Below are positions 47,698 to 61,634 of a stretch of DNA of 64,000 bases, one piece after another (position 1 is the first letter of the stretch; every line of letters begins with the position of its first letter). The DNA is taken from positions 558,001 through 622,000 of the forward strand of contig JASFXZ010000015.1 in assembly GCA_032209605.1 (NCBI GenBank), given 5' to 3'. A program made the position numbers and the translations under genes. The DNA comes from Mactromeris polynyma. Taxonomy: Eukaryota; Mollusca; Bivalvia; Venerida; Mactridae. The notes below the pieces were generated by a model. That model was not told where the DNA came from. It did not search any database and saw only the letters and a program-made list of their open reading frames with translations.

Positions 47698-47899
47698 TAC
47701 TCTACTTAGTTATTCATCATGATTATATTTATACTCGATTACGGTTGTTCATGAAATATGTTTGTCCAATGAACTGTTTGTGTGACACTGTGATATTCCC
47801 GAGTGCTCCGGATTACAAGTAAAGTAAAGTTATACTCATTTTTTGTTCATCTGATAACGGAAACAAACATGAACATATTTTTCATGTATACTATGTATA

Positions 47900-48938
47900 C
47901 TAGCGGTATACAGGCTCGTGTACAGTCTAGTAAATTTCGGTCAAGCATGATCTCGAGCGACACAATATTTATGCATCCGAAAATCGCAAAATTCGTGTAA
48001 CCCGGGTAGTACCACGTGGTACTGATTTGAAAACCATACCAAATCCGTTAGGTTTAATGCCACGACGTCCGTACGTTGGCCCGCCACTTAAGCACAGACG
48101 ACGTGAACATCGTATGCGATGGCTGAATGAGCACGCACCAAATTTGTTCGGCTCGCTCAGTGGCGTGTGTTGTTCACTGGTGAATCGATGTTATTCTTTG
48201 CAGATCTGACAAACGACAACGTGTGTATCGACGTCGTAGTGAGCGATTTGCCGACGCTTGTGTTCGGAAAATTGATAAATTTGGGTGTGGGTCTGAGATG
48301 GTTTGGGGTGGAATTTCTCATGGTGTGAAAACACCTTTAGTTGTTATTCAGTGCAATCTTACAGCAATTCGCTATAGAGATCAGGTCTCAGTCTCACGTT
48401 GTTACACTCATCCATGCTCGCAACTTCACGTTCCAACAAGATAATGTGAGACCGCACGTTGCAAGGGTTTGGCGCGACCTTCCTTAATTGTCACAATGTT
48501 CAGGTTCTCGATTGGCCACCTTTTTGTCCAGATTTGAACCCAATCGAGCATTTGTGGGATGAGCTAGACATACGTGTAAGAAAACGCGTCAACGCTCCAA
48601 ATAACGTTGCTGAACTCACAAATGCCCTGATTGAGGAGTGGAATAACATCCTACAGAGGTCCGTCAATAATTTGAAGGGATCCATGATTAGACGAGTTAG
48701 GGCAGTGATCGCAGCCCGCGGCGGACACACACGCTATCGATTAGTTTTAAGAAATAGCGTACGTGTCTACGTTAAAACGTCACTGTGGACATGTCAACTG
48801 GTATAGAATTAAACTTTTCATTAACAATCCGTCGAAAAATGTTCAAAGCACACATACTGTACAACATTAGATCCAAATCATTTAAACATTTCGAATATTT
48901 TACACCAAAACCGAACTTGCGTTTCTTATTTCCGCTAG
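47900..48938 (+). mobile_element. Tc1-like transposon, left end deleted (unit 2)
   Basis: Right end intact (TTCCGCTAG|TA at 48938). On the left only CTAGCGG survives: about 70 bp including the terminal repeat are lost between two CGG triplets. Internally it is longer than the unit 1 copy. Confidence 0.82.
48150..48770 (+). pseudogene. Tc1-family transposase remnant (unit 2)
   Basis: Retains YRRRSERFADACVRKIDKF and MVWGGISHG in one frame and DWPPFCPDLNPIEHLWDEL in another, with a frameshift around 48385. It keeps the LFTGES region absent from unit 1. Confidence 0.85.
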
Positions 48939-49251
48939 TATATTAACTAAGTATAAACTCATAATGTATTCATCCATATTATTCTGTATATTCGATCCAA
49001 AGTTCCAAACTCGAAACAATATAATATAATTATACATATATCATAGTATGTACTTCTTATAAACATCGATGTCATGTAAACCTGACAATAATCCGTACTG
49101 TGGTTAGGTTTTTAGATTAGCATAAACATAGACAGCGAACAAATACAAGAGAACAAACCTTCTGCATAATGAGATCAATGTCGTGCTTGTCTCAATGATT
49201 CTTCACCAGAAATATTTTAAGGCATTTAAAGCTACACTAAACTGTGTTAAT

Positions 49252-49747
49252 TGAAATAGAAATTTCAAATTGTTCCGGCCACGGAACATTTAACTTTGCA
49301 CATAGAAATTTCAAATTGTTCCGGCGACGGAACATTTTCATTGCTGTATTTATTTATTATAGTTTTAGTTGGATATGTCTGTTTGTTCATAGAAATTTCA
49401 AATTGTTCCGGCAACGGAACATTTCATTTATTGGATGTACTTCTCAATTTTGTTCCGGCGACGGAACATTTGATTTTGCACATAGAAATTTCAAATTGTT
49501 CCGGTGACGGAACATTTAACTTTGCAGATAGAAATTTCAAAATGTTCCAGCGACGGAACATTTCATTGCTGTATTTATTTATCATATTTTTAGTTTGATA
49601 TGTCTGTTTATTCATAGAAATTTCAAATTGTTCCGGCGACGGAACATTTCTTTTATTGGATGTACTTCTCAATTTTGTGTTTCATTGCTGTATTTATTTA
49701 TTATTTATTTAGTTGGATATGTCTGTTTGTTCCGTTGACGGAACATT
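49252..49747. repeat. Array of TGTTCCG-N4-CGGAACA palindromes, 8 copies (unit 2)
   Basis: Same array with one extra module (centre GCCA) at the left end and arms conserved. Confidence 0.88.
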
Positions 49748-50486
49748 TTGTTTTATAGAATGTAATTTCATATCGTCGACGTAATTCGGGAAAGACGTAT
49801 GTTAGATTCTGCAACTTTCGGATAATCAAGAAAAACTTTTTTCGCGAACGTTTGAGCACTGATCTCTATGAAATTTAGTACAGTGACCACTATTAAAAGC
49901 ATAATTAGAACAGTATATTTAAAGCTAACAGTGAACATCATCTTTTCAATTTAAAAAACATACGATATTTCAGAACCAGTTGTTTTCCTTCTTAAGGAAC
50001 TATACGCAAAATACAACATTTTGTAATTAAATGATATGTTTCTTTCTAAATATATACGACCTTTAATAAGATAATTATTTATGTTTTCAGACCTGTAATC
50101 GAACAAAACATTTTAAGAAGACTTCATATTACCTTGTATGTAAATAATAAAAGACGCAACATTATTATGAACTATGAAATAAAACGAATGACATTTCATT
50201 TAATAAAACATTTTCAGAATGTTAAACATTATTTCATAGGTTACTTTATCCATTGGAATTCCTCATATAGCAATAACTTGAAACATTATGTGAAAATACT
50301 CGAACAGCGAGAAGAAAATACAATACAAATTAATTACTTATTTATAATATAACTTATTTCTTAGGTTAAAAGCTTCATGGATAAACAATGACAGATTTTT
50401 AAAAACATTCTTACTTTCTGAGCTTATATTATACTACATATACACAATGTAGTATTTGATTATATCTATATGTTATAATAAAATTT

Positions 50487-51550
50487 ACACTGGAACCCCT
50501 TTAAACCGGAGCCCCTTTAATCCGGAAACCCCTTTAAACCGGACCAATCGTACCGTCCCAACTTTTTTACAATATAAATCACCCCTTTAATCCGGAAACC
50601 CCTTAATTTCGGAAAACGGACAAGAATTTTGGCCCAATATGGATATTTCCATTACAAATCACCCCTTCAAACCGGACAAGAATAAAGTTTGCGTCTTGCT
50701 CAAGACCTTTCGATGGAAAAATTTAATCCAGAGCACTGTGTTATTCGTAAGAAATGATTTTCTAATGCATATTCGATTAAACAACTGGAATCATAAGTTT
50801 AAAATATACATTTGATATACAGTAAATACAATCAATTTATATATTTTTGTAAAATGGATTTTTTCACACCTAATTAGTGTTTGGCTAGAGCATCTGTCTG
50901 TCATGATGGGATCTTAATTGCTATAACAACAGATTGGCGGTAGTCAATTTATATATTTTTGTAAAATGGATTTTTTCACTTGGCTAGAGCATCTGTCTGA
51001 CATGATTGGATCTTAATTGCTATAACAACAGATTGGTGGTGTGGGTTATAATTGTCACCGGTTCTTTGTTTAGTTCATGACCCTTGTGGTATTTGACCAT
51101 GTACTAGTGTCTTTCAGGGGTTCTCATCCAACCAATCAATTGTTATAAATTATCTGAGTAAATGATAATTGCAATTATTTTTAATTTTGAAAGCATATCT
51201 TGAAGATAATTTTTTTACATTTCCTTGTATTGTAAAACAACAATGTCTACAGAACCCGCAAAACGCAAACATACAGAACTGTTATTAGATGATTAAGTTC
51301 AAGTCATCAAGGTGGTTGAATACAGATTACCTAAATGATCAATTTTATATTGCAATGTTGATATTGAAAGGAATACATAATCGAGACGAATATGTCCAAA
51401 CGACTGAAATAAAACCTACACCGTATTGAATGTATTGCTTGTCCATTCTGGCCATCGTTGAAAATCAAGAAAACGTATAATATTATCATAAATATATTGT
51501 ATGTGTCATAGTTTGTATACATATGATTATTTCTTTGTACCAAGTGTAGA
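50487..51550 (+). pseudogene. pogo/Tigger-like element remnant (unit 2)
   Basis: Counterpart of 21209-22260 with an extra CCGGAGCCCC repeat at the left and the same stop in the N-terminal coding remnant (ATG at 51243). Confidence 0.5.
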
Positions 51551-51679
51551 TATGTTATGCTCTCCAGTTATTTGAGGTAATAAAAGTATATATTATCCGT
51601 GGTCCTTTTTTGCACACGGGACGTCCTTAGGGACTGGGGTAGTCTGGCCATAATACAATTATTTATTTTTATTTTCTAG

Positions 51680-51802
51680 TGTTTCACATGTGGACCAGTC
51701 AAAATTAAAGCCACTAAATATCAGCAGTTGCAACAGCTAAAGTCAGTGCTGGCAAAATATTATCACAGTTTCTATGACAATTTACTACATGTAGAAAATT
51801 GA
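51680..51802 (+). other. Candidate 3'-terminal exon, 40 codons (unit 2)
   Basis: Identical to 22387-22509, including the acceptor and TGA. Confidence 0.25.
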
Positions 51803-53895
51803 GCAGTATTCAAAATGTATCTGTATCATAGTGCCGGTACAAGTTTCCTCGGTTAAGGCTGGTAAAGTTTCTATTAAGATATAGTCAAAGTATTGCAATC
51901 AAAATATGTACTGTTTTGTTTCATGTAAGAAATACACTATAGATATGTTTCTTCACTTAAAGTACTATTTTGTGTTAGAACTATTTCGGTGAATCAGAGG
52001 TTATGACACTTACTATTTTATATCGTGTTGACTGTTTCGTTCCGTAGTTCATGAATGGTATTTGCGTATTTTTTCTTTTTCTGTGTAGATTGGCTAGAGT
52101 ATGGAAATACATACAAACCACTTCACATTAATTTGTGAAAAAGGAACACCAAATCATATGTTCTAAGTTTTCTGTTATAACAAATTTAAATCCTTTGATT
52201 GTCGATGGGTGTTAGTGATTCAGGTCAGTCAGTCAGTGAGAGTCATGTCAGTCAGTCAACAAGACGTTGCATCTTTTATTATTTACATTGAAATAAGATG
52301 AAGTATTCTAAAATTGTTTTGTATGATTACATTTGTATTTTAACAGCAGTTACTGTTTGTTATAAAGTTGTCATCAGTGTTTTGAATCTGATATACTTTG
52401 TGATTTAAATACTGTAAAAATGAAGCTTCTTTAGTCAGTCAGTCAGACAGTCAACACAATATTATGTTAATGAATTGGTATCATAAATCAAGGTATTCAA
52501 ATCATTCTTTTCATTACATTTTTGTAAACGATTTTTGAAAATGATTTTAAAAGAGTTTGTTATTAAGCACTTTAAAACATTTTACTAAATGTTTTATCAT
52601 TGGCGCCATTTCATATGTCAGAATTACGTTCAACAAATATTTTTTTTTCGAAAACTGTTGGATACAGTTTTTTTAAATGATTTCAAAAGAGTTTAGCAAT
52701 CAATACAATGGTATTAAGCATTTTAAAAACGTTTTGCTAAATGTAATATCATTCGCACCTTTTTATATTTCATAATCATTTTCAACTAAGTGGTAGATAA
52801 AATTCTAATTTCCCTGAATATATAAATGCACCATGTGTCTAACACATCTAAAACCATTTAGTTGAATATTTCGATTCTGAAACATTTCATTTACACATAA
52901 CATTACGTAGAACATTTTGATTATATTTTGTTTTGTTATAATCTGTTTATACAATCACTTGTAATACTCATATGTACGTATGAAATACTTGTACATTGTT
53001 ATAGAAATATAAGAACAACACTATTAACTATGTAATTGATGTTATTCATTAATATATATATATGTTATTTTTCCACATCACATGATGATGTATTTGTGTA
53101 CATATTTGTTAATGACGATGAGCTGTTATTGTTTAAGCCCATGAAAACGTTATGTTCTGTTCTGTTCTGTTCCCTGAAGTGTTTTTTAAAAACATAATAT
53201 ACGACCTTTTAGAAGAACAAAATAATTGACCAAAAATTATACGACAAAATATCACATGCTTTATCTGAAGTAACTGATCAAAACGAAAGACTTCGCAAAA
53301 GATGTATCAGCGTTAGTTTCTTCTAAACGGACGATAACAAATTTCGCGCCAAATATGTCATACGACATTTTAGAATTACGTCGACGAATATTTCCCAAAT
53401 CTACAATATGTACCCCCCTTGTTCATAACTGTAGGCCATTTTGATAGGAAAACTGATTCCCAAATATGTATTCATTGAGAAAATACCTAGATAATTTGCA
53501 TGTGACAATCACTTTTTTTTCAACTTACTGAGCTAAATGCCCACATGTGCATAATAATGAAAAATTAAATATCGGATTAGTTTATCATCGTTTATATTAT
53601 ATTCCCCATAAACTATAAGGAAATTTGCCTATAAAAATGGCCGACAATTCATAACAAGGGAGGTAAATATTGTCGAAGTGGGAGCTACCTATAGATAATT
53701 AAAATAACAAAAATGACCCTTATTTGGCCTCTAAATGCGCAAAATTAGCTATTTCACTACGTCGTTAAAAGTTTACCACTTATACAATATATTTTTTCAC
53801 GCATGCAAATATACAATTTGGTCAAATTCATTTTCAAACATCGAATCAGATATATTTGTTTTTATCAATACTGCAAAAGAGAGAGAATAAGTTGC

Positions 53896-54006
53896 TAACC
53901 TCACTTAAAGACCACCTCAATAAGACCACCTCAAAATTAATAACACATAAGTCAATGGACCAGTTTCAAGGGTCCCGTGGGTGGTCTTAATATTGAGGTT
54001 TTACTG
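53896..54006. mobile_element. Small pogo-type MITE (unit 2)
   Basis: Counterpart of 24603-24714 with a 2-bp shorter right end. Confidence 0.5.
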
Positions 54007-55050
54007 TATAGTCAACTGTAAACTTCTTTGACTGCGTGTTCCGTATCATGCCACAAATCTTGCACCATTTACCATTTTTGTAGCGATATATTTACATCCA
54101 GACCCAATTCATCAGTTGAGTTTACTTGGAATGCGGGCTTTGTATGTTGGTTTGCGAATGTGGCCCTCATATTTCGCAAAAGTTCACATTGAGTATACTA
54201 TAAAGACTGACTAAGCAAATATCTGAATGATTAAATCGCATAAAGATACATGCAGGTAAGGTTTAATCAGCGCTGGCAAATTCAATTGCGTGACAATACA
54301 CAGTAACCATCACTGTTTTGCACTTTATTCTACCTCAATAATGTCAATTGTTTACATGAAGAAAACAACTTCATGCCATTGTAATTGCACCTGAAGTACA
54401 TTCACAGTCATGACGAAAGTACAATAGCGTCTACAATACTGATTGACTGATATTAATTTCGGGAGCTGACTATCCAACCATGAACACATGTTTATGGATA
54501 ACACTATTTTGTTTGTTATTGTATGTGACCTTCTCGATTTTGGTAAAATAAACCTGTCGAACTTTATACAATACATGTATATAGAAATGTATCTGTAAAA
54601 GTAGACATTATACACAAATAACACATTGTTTTTAAACTGTTTATTTATGAAGAGAGACGTAGAGGCTTTAAGTTACAAAAGTTTATGCAAAATGAATTTA
54701 AAACGAGATTATGTATCATCAATAATACACTACGGAAAGTTATACTGAATTTTATACCAAAATATGGCTGCTTAAATCATAAACTCAAATAAGGTCATGT
54801 TGTTTACTGCATATCATGTTGGGATTTTACATTTTACATTTATTCATCAAGTCGTCCATTTCGCATAACACCGTTTGCTTACGAGCGATGTGTATTCAAC
54901 TTATATTAACTATACATGGTGACAAAGAGTTCATTCAGTGTTTTCAAATCGATAGAAGTGTTCAGTGTCCGAACCAAAACATGGCTGCTTAAATCATAAA
55001 CTCCAACAAGAAGATCCAGTTTTACTGCATATGGTGTTGGTTTTGTTTCA

Positions 55051-55056
55051 TTTATT
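55051..55056 (-). terminator. Candidate poly(A) signal of gene 3
   Basis: AATAAA on the minus strand 18 nt past the TGA of gene 3, in the same context as for gene 2. Confidence 0.45.
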
Positions 55057-55073
55057 CATTAAGTCATTTCGCA

Positions 55074-56178
55074 TCATCGTTTGAAGATATAGCTTGGTTC
55101 ACTTTCATATTGAAACAGTTCGAAATCCTTCTTGTACGCGTCACGAACGCCCTCTAGAATATGCATTGGAACATTTTCGTACGCTTTCTTCAGATATTTC
55201 TCTCTCTGTTTCGTCCAAGACTTTAACACATCTTTTGAAGTTCTGTGTCTAATTGCAATAAGTTTATCTAAAATGGCTTGTTTTATTAGGTCTTTGGTTT
55301 GAATATTTTGGATTTCATGGGGAAATTCTTCTTCTTCTCCTAGGTATCCATTAAATTGAAATGTTTTCCAAATTTTAAAGGCTATTTCGGTTTGATTATA
55401 ACAATCACCATTCTTTCCTGATTTCAATAATCGAGTCTGAATATCAAAATTATAAACTGCTAAAGTTTTCATTTCTTTCAAGGCCCGATCGCCATTTTGT
55501 TTCTCCGATTGTTTTGATGCGGTATATACGTGACCTTGACCTTGACTTATATTAGTGTACGACAATATTAGTTTCGTATCCGCGCTGAAAGTCTCCATCT
55601 TTCCTATGATGTCAAAATGTATTTTACACGGATTGCAACGTGAAGAACTTGGTTCAAAATGATGATCCACTCTTTGGCCCGAGTTTAAATGACAGGCAAT
55701 AAATTCTAAGAACTCAGAGAAAGTGACGTCATATCCGCATTTGATAGACGTTGCGTCAGCATTTGGACGGGTTTTCTTGATAACTGTTGGACCAAACCAC
55801 CACCAGAAATCCGGTAAATACAGTTTATCTAGATAACCTGACCACAATCTTGCATATGGGTCACGTGATATCATGAACTTAAGCCCCGATTTATTTATTA
55901 TGTCAATATTTTCCTTTTTTCTCAGAGGTATCACTTTGGTATTATTCCAAGGCCCAAGATGAGTGTAAATTCGAGAGATCTCATCTGGTCCCGACACTGT
56001 ACCCTCGTAGTCATGAGTCAAGTATCGAAAAACTTGCTTCAAGTAAGTGCAGCCAACTTTTGGGACGTCACAGTATATTAGAGAATGATCTGGTGTAGCA
56101 AGGACACTTCCTACCATTTTCACATCGGTTTGCCTGCAATAGAACCCCGGGTATTTAATTTCACGTAAATTAACAAAA
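55074..56178 (-). CDS. Exon 4 of gene 3: catalytic sulfotransferase domain
   Basis: Same length and frame as 25781-26885, about 98% identical in DNA. Compared by eye, the two exons differ at about 15 amino-acid-changing and 5 silent codons. The acceptor here reads AAATGTTTAG, slightly better than in gene 2 and the same as in gene 1. Confidence 0.9.
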
Positions 56179-59100
56179 CTAAACATTTTTTAGAAATATG
56201 GGAATTTTCGAAATTCCGATGGCGATATTCACACTTCACTTTTTCTCTCCTAAATCAGTGCTCCATGGTTACCAACCAGTAAAACCGTAAGTCACTGACA
56301 GCTAAATAAAACATCGATACAATTTCTCATCACAGACAAGACTATACATACGCTAACGTTATTAAAATAAAGTATATACTCAGTATAAGATAATAAAAGA
56401 AGATGACGTCACAATGTAAGAAAGATAAGGAAATGTAATGCAGCCTATGTGCCACCCTGTCATTTGCTTATCTTTCTGACATTGTGACGTCATCTCCTTT
56501 CGTTAAATTTTCTATAAGTACCAAACCAGAGAATAATACTACATATCGGCGATTGAATCCTTATTAACTGGTCGAAAGGTGACACATACAAGCGTATTTG
56601 AGCGCCGATGTACGATTTCCAACCTCTTATAATTTAAGTCACGTGATTTCCCAAAAACGTCACATGTGACGTCAGCATGTACTGCCAGTAAACACTATTT
56701 GCCCTATATAGCAAAACGAAAACGAAGTGACCCTATTGAGTAAATCTTGTTTCCTTCTTGCAAATAGTGACATCACATGTTGCGTTTTCTTCAAAAGACG
56801 TTTCTTACAGAAGAGGTTGTAGCTTCTAAATTCCATAGCAGCACTCGTTTACTTTTATATAATTACACGTGAAACAATTGAACATTTCTGTGTTTTATCG
56901 GACAATGTTGGCAGTATTGTTATTTGTAAAAAAATCCATTTAAAATTCCAGAATAAACAACCTACCTGAAATGTCTGTTATCTTCGTATTTCGCACATTG
57001 TTCGGTCACGTGACGTACTCTGGCAGTGTTCACTATTTGTTGTTGTAGTATCATGTCCTGCTTTATTGGAACGCTCTGCTGAAATTTAAAAAAAATGAAA
57101 AAAGGTAAAACTCATATTAATTGAGATAAATGTCTGTTGAAATTTACAAATGGGCGCTATTATGGGATTTACCGCCTCTTCTGTAAGTGACGTCATTTCA
57201 AGAAAACACACGACGTTATGTCACAATTTGTAAGCAGGAGCCAATATATACTCAATGTGGTCACTTCGTTTTCATTTTGCCATATGGGGCAAATACTCGT
57301 ATTGCTTAATGTCGGTACATGGTGACGTCACATGTGACGTTTTCTTGAAATGACGTCACTAAAAGAAGACGTTGGATTCGTACATCAGAGCTTATTCAAA
57401 AATGAAAAAATGTAAACTCATTTTCATTGAGATAAAATTGCATAATAAATTCAGTTTGAATACTCAATTAACTTTGTCAAATGTGTTTGACCACCAGGCA
57501 TTTATGGTCTAACTCAATTTAAACCGGTATTAAATTGGAAATTTTACGACCAAGTAGTCAGGATTTTCGGTGAGGCAAAGGCTGACTCCATGAGCCTGAT
57601 TAAACTGTCGATATGTATTATACATTTATATATAACTTTCCACTCGATGCTCGAACGCCTTCAAAATACGTCCAAACTTGCTTGAGATGGTGAATGTGCA
57701 ATGAATGATAATAGTGAATAGGAAGTATTTAAAAAAGGAAAATAACTCACCTGTCCATTATAGACAATCACCTGACGTGTGTCCCTCGAAACTGAATATG
57801 AAAAACAAAACCAATACCATACAGAAACATAATGTGCTCATGCTATTTTGACATTTGTTGATTTTCATAAATGGTTGTATGTTGGTTACGTATTAAACTA
57901 GTGACCGTTATATCGTCCCATGGACACATTAAAGAGTATAAACATTGGTGCCGTCTACATATCAAAGAGTGAATAAGTTGCTATAGGGAACGCCACGTAG
58001 ATAAGACAATGCCTCCCCATACAGACTCCGGGAAAACAGCATACCACAAAACATCAGGCATTGAGGAGGTGCAAGGTAAATACGCAAGTGAACATAGGCG
58101 CAAGAAATGGCCTGGTCGACCATAAAGGACAACTAAGGAGAATTAAGGAGGACGAAAATGGATTGAATATATCACAGAACACGTCAATAAATCTAGAAAC
58201 ATGAGGCCGAAGGGGGGGGGGGACACCGTATCAAGTTACAGAATTGCACATGAGGAAAGAGGAATTTAAAATAAACGGAAAAAACATTATTAGAAATAAT
58301 AACCGTACAGCAATAACAGCATTGGAACGAATTGTCAGTCACCATAATTAACAGCAAGCTAACCACAGTAAATCGCTATATTGTCATTGATGTTCCACAC
58401 GCACATACGTTGACTAAGTAGGCAATAACGAATTATTAAATGCACTCAACCATTACGTACATAACAACAAACACACCGTGCATAATCCAGCAGGAAGAAA
58501 CAGGCTGCCTCATTCTGACCTTGCTCTCAGTAACTAAATTATTTTACATCAGAATGCGACATATCCCCAAAATATTAATTCAATAACTTTATGTAAAGTC
58601 AACTGGAACAATGTAGTTAATAATTAGACATATTCTTAAATACCAGTGTTTGAATATATTAGCTAGCAATATAATAGATATAGAAGCACGTACAATGTAG
58701 TATATCTTTAAACAACTGCCACGTTTATTATGCATTTATAGGTACATGTATATGCTTTATCACTTACATGTTATGTATGTATGTTTAGAAACCGAAATAA
58801 AATATAAAGACGCATACAAATATAAAATATGTATTGAAAGGGGGGAAATAAGTTGCTTCATGAAATGCCACATACATAAGACAGTGTCTCTCCACGCAGA
58901 CCGCCGGGAAAACAACAATCCATGACGAGGAGAATAAAGGGTACATACGCCTCGCAAGGAATGGCTTGCCCGACCATAAGGGATAACTAGGATAATCAAA
59001 GCGGACACACAGGGTAGTGGTGGAGGTGGTAGGGTTTATTGGCATGGAATACATCACAGGATAATTCAATAAAGCTTGCAACAATAGGCCGAAAGTGGGG

Positions 59101-61634
59101 AGAATATAACATGAACACTATATAGAGTGAAAGAATTGCGCAGAGGAAAGGGAAATTTAAAACATAAATAGAAATAAAAACCATACAGTGATTTACAGCC
59201 TCTGAACTGTCAGTACAAATACTATAAACAAATTTACGACCTTATCAAATGAGGATTAAGTTGTGTTATCAAACAGCACTATAGAAAGGAGTTTCCTCGA
59301 TAATGTGAAATGACATCACAATTGCATTCCTTTAATTTGTCATTATATTTTGTTTGATCATCATAGTAATTAGCAGAGTATTTGTTTAATACAATTAAAG
59401 TTTGTTTGTTTTTATTTGTTGCCCTTGTTTATTGGATCAAAGGCAATTGTGTTCTATTGATGTAACCATCACACTTTTAATTATGTGTAAACTGTCAAGT
59501 GTACGTTGTTTAAGGTGATATATGCCCGTTAAATGCCTTGAAATGGTACTGTTATTATATATATAGGTGAATGAAACAGTATATTCTCACAATTGTCTAA
59601 AATTGGATAAGTCGTTAAGACTTATATGAATGTATATCAGTAGGTCCTTCTTAAAATGCCTTTATCAATTAATATATGATTTTCATATAGTACCTAAGAT
59701 TGCAGATGCCATAATAATTATTAAGATATATATTCTCTTTTATCACCGATTTTGATAGAGTAATACAGGTTGAAACAAATAAATATATATAATGTGTCTT
59801 AAAACATAATGATTTCCGAACTTTGTTTAGGTTTAACCAATAACTCAACTCAATCATATTTATTGAATAAAACATTCGTAGGCCTACATGTGTATAGCAT
59901 ACAATACAATATATAATGTAGAGAAAGTCGTAAAAGAAATAAAAAAATATTAGTTTACAAAGAGCTTTCATGAATGTGAAACAATAGTGTTACATTAGCA
60001 AAGTGGTCAATGAAAATATATATACATGTACATGTACCAGGTATATCTCAGTATATCTGTACCAATAAAGAAACACAAAGTCAACATATACAGATGACAT
60101 GAGGAAAGGGCAATTATTGAGTTCTAATATCATTTGCATAATAAATTAATTTTGAAAGATTTATCAATTCAATCTTTGAGTCAGTGCTTAAATAAAGATG
60201 TATTGTTATGTTTGTTGACTGTGTTACGTAATGACGCGTGCTCGCTTAGCGAGGTGATTAACAAGGTGAGAAGCCGCTGTAGCGGATGATTAGATAATAT
60301 GATAAGATTTAGGAGTGCTACTATTGATATTTATTTTTCAGAAATAAGGAATAGTTAGTTAAATACAATTATTAAAATCGACCAAATATCATTAATATAA
60401 ACAGTTTTTTGATATAACAAATGGTCAATGATTAATGATCGACTATACCAATAAAGACAATGTAATTGTTATGTTTGTTGACTGTGTTACGTAACGACTC
60501 TGGGACAAGTATGATGAACGGGACATTGTATGCGAGGATTTCTGCGTGAAATCGGCGAGATAAACGGTTAAGTGTATGTGCAAGTAATTGTGACAGTGTG
60601 AATAAATAGTGTGCCAGTGTGAAATAAAAAGTGTTTCTGAGTCAATTTATGTGCCAGTTTGAATAAAAAGTGTTTGAATAGTTTGAATTGGTAAAGCAGT
60701 CTCGGCAAATTCCTGAGACTGCTTTACCAATAATACGTATTACCATTTCCTTACATGTATAGTGTCAAATTTTCGTTTCGTTTGAACTAAACATACTCCG
60801 TGAGGTCAAATATTAACATAATGTGAGACTAGTTACGTGCAAGAGACTTGATGTTTTATTCTATTCTATTGGCTATGTATTCGTCTTTTTTTCCTTTCTA
60901 TATGCTGTATATAGTAATATAGTATTCACTATTCTTCCTTTATGTATGTATATATTCATAAATAATTGTTAAACCATATATCTCCAGAAAATGGAGGCAA
61001 TAAAGTTATGTTTATATAAATAAATAATGTTTGAGTGTAAGTGACAGCGTAATTAGACTTAATTAGAATAACGAATCACATCATCAATTAAATACCAATT
61101 AAATTCCACCTGCAGTTTTAGGCCAAAACAAATGTGATAGAATGACTGTGTGTATTTTGTGTGTATATATCTTTATTAGTATTCATTTTGGAATGTAAAT
61201 AAACTTAAAAAATAAACTTAAACAACGTGATTGTCAACATTTTTCCAGGTAACAAATGTGATAATTGTCCAATTAAAAACATATTCGAGGGATTGAAAAG
61301 TCTAGGTTTATTAGGGGTCGAAAAGTCTTGATTTTAACAGGGGTTGTTAGTCTTAGGCTAATTAGGGGTTGAAAATGACAGTGGGGTTGAACAGTCTTGG
61401 ATATTTTACCTTAGGGGTTGAAAAGTCTTGGGGTTGAAAAGTCTTGGGGTTGAAAAGTCTCGATACCGTATATATACACCTTATGGTTTCACTTCAAACA
61501 TTGCAACTTTACATACCTGTCGGTGATGGATCATGTTTGTAGTGAAGGATCAAATACATGTTCATTAGAATAAAAACAGCGGCGACAAACCGTGGAACCT
61601 TTATCGGTCGTAGCCATATCGACATCACTGTCAT
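55074..61634 (-). CDS. Carbohydrate sulfotransferase, gene copy 3 (complete, 4 exons)
   Basis: Minus-strand gene, join of 61517-61634, 57751-57791, 56966-57078 and 55074-56178, 458 residues. Exons 1 and 2 appear identical to gene 2. Exon 3 has one coding change (Asn to Ser, residue 2 of the exon) and exon 4 has 15 amino-acid changes. None falls in VPKVGCTYLKQ or RDPYARLWSGY, so catalysis should be intact. Changes cluster at the start of the catalytic exon and include one gained Cys (YFR to YCR) and an Arg-to-Cys change (IARH to IACH). The upstream region is shortened by about 365 bp relative to the other copies, which may alter its control (inference). Confidence 0.85.
56401..56495. repeat. 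TGACGTCA hairpin in intron 3, copy 3
   Basis: Same fold-back as 692-786, with the unit 1 version of the arms. Confidence 0.75.
56638..56808 (-). mobile_element. Fold-back MITE, intron 3 side of exon 3 (gene 3)
   Basis: Counterpart of 929-1099; the full ACATGTGACGTCAGC form is kept, as in unit 1. Confidence 0.65.
57187..57359 (+). mobile_element. Fold-back MITE, intron 2 side of exon 3 (gene 3)
   Basis: Counterpart of 1478-1650, same length (173 bp). Confidence 0.75.
57986..58432 (+). repeat. Dispersed ~450-bp repeat, intron 1 of gene 3, copy a
   Basis: Counterpart of 2270-2700. It keeps AAATGGCCTGGTCGACC, lost in units 1 and 2, and lacks the GAGAAAATAACATG stretch after the G-run. Confidence 0.7.
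58862..59214 (+). repeat. Dispersed ~450-bp repeat, intron 1 of gene 3, copy b
   Basis: Counterpart of 3127-3485. Confidence 0.7.
60688..60730. repeat. Perfect 16-bp-stem hairpin, intron 1 of gene 3
   Basis: Identical to 4961-5003 including the loop. Confidence 0.8.
61288..61460. repeat. GGGGTTGAAAAGTCT degenerate array beside exon 1 (gene 3)
   Basis: Counterpart of 5562-5733. Confidence 0.75.

Larger units (their letters stand above)
26417..55709. repeat. Tandem segmental-duplication unit 2
   Basis: Second unit of the tandem array, 29,293 bp. It differs from unit 1 mainly by a hAT insertion (35514-41110) and an insertion of about 650 bp carrying a fold-back (41527-42179). A minisatellite (34003-34320) replaces about 0.8 kb. 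It lacks unit 1 segments 10875-13260 and 16929-17573. It contains most of gene 2 and the catalytic exon end of gene 3. Confidence 0.95.
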
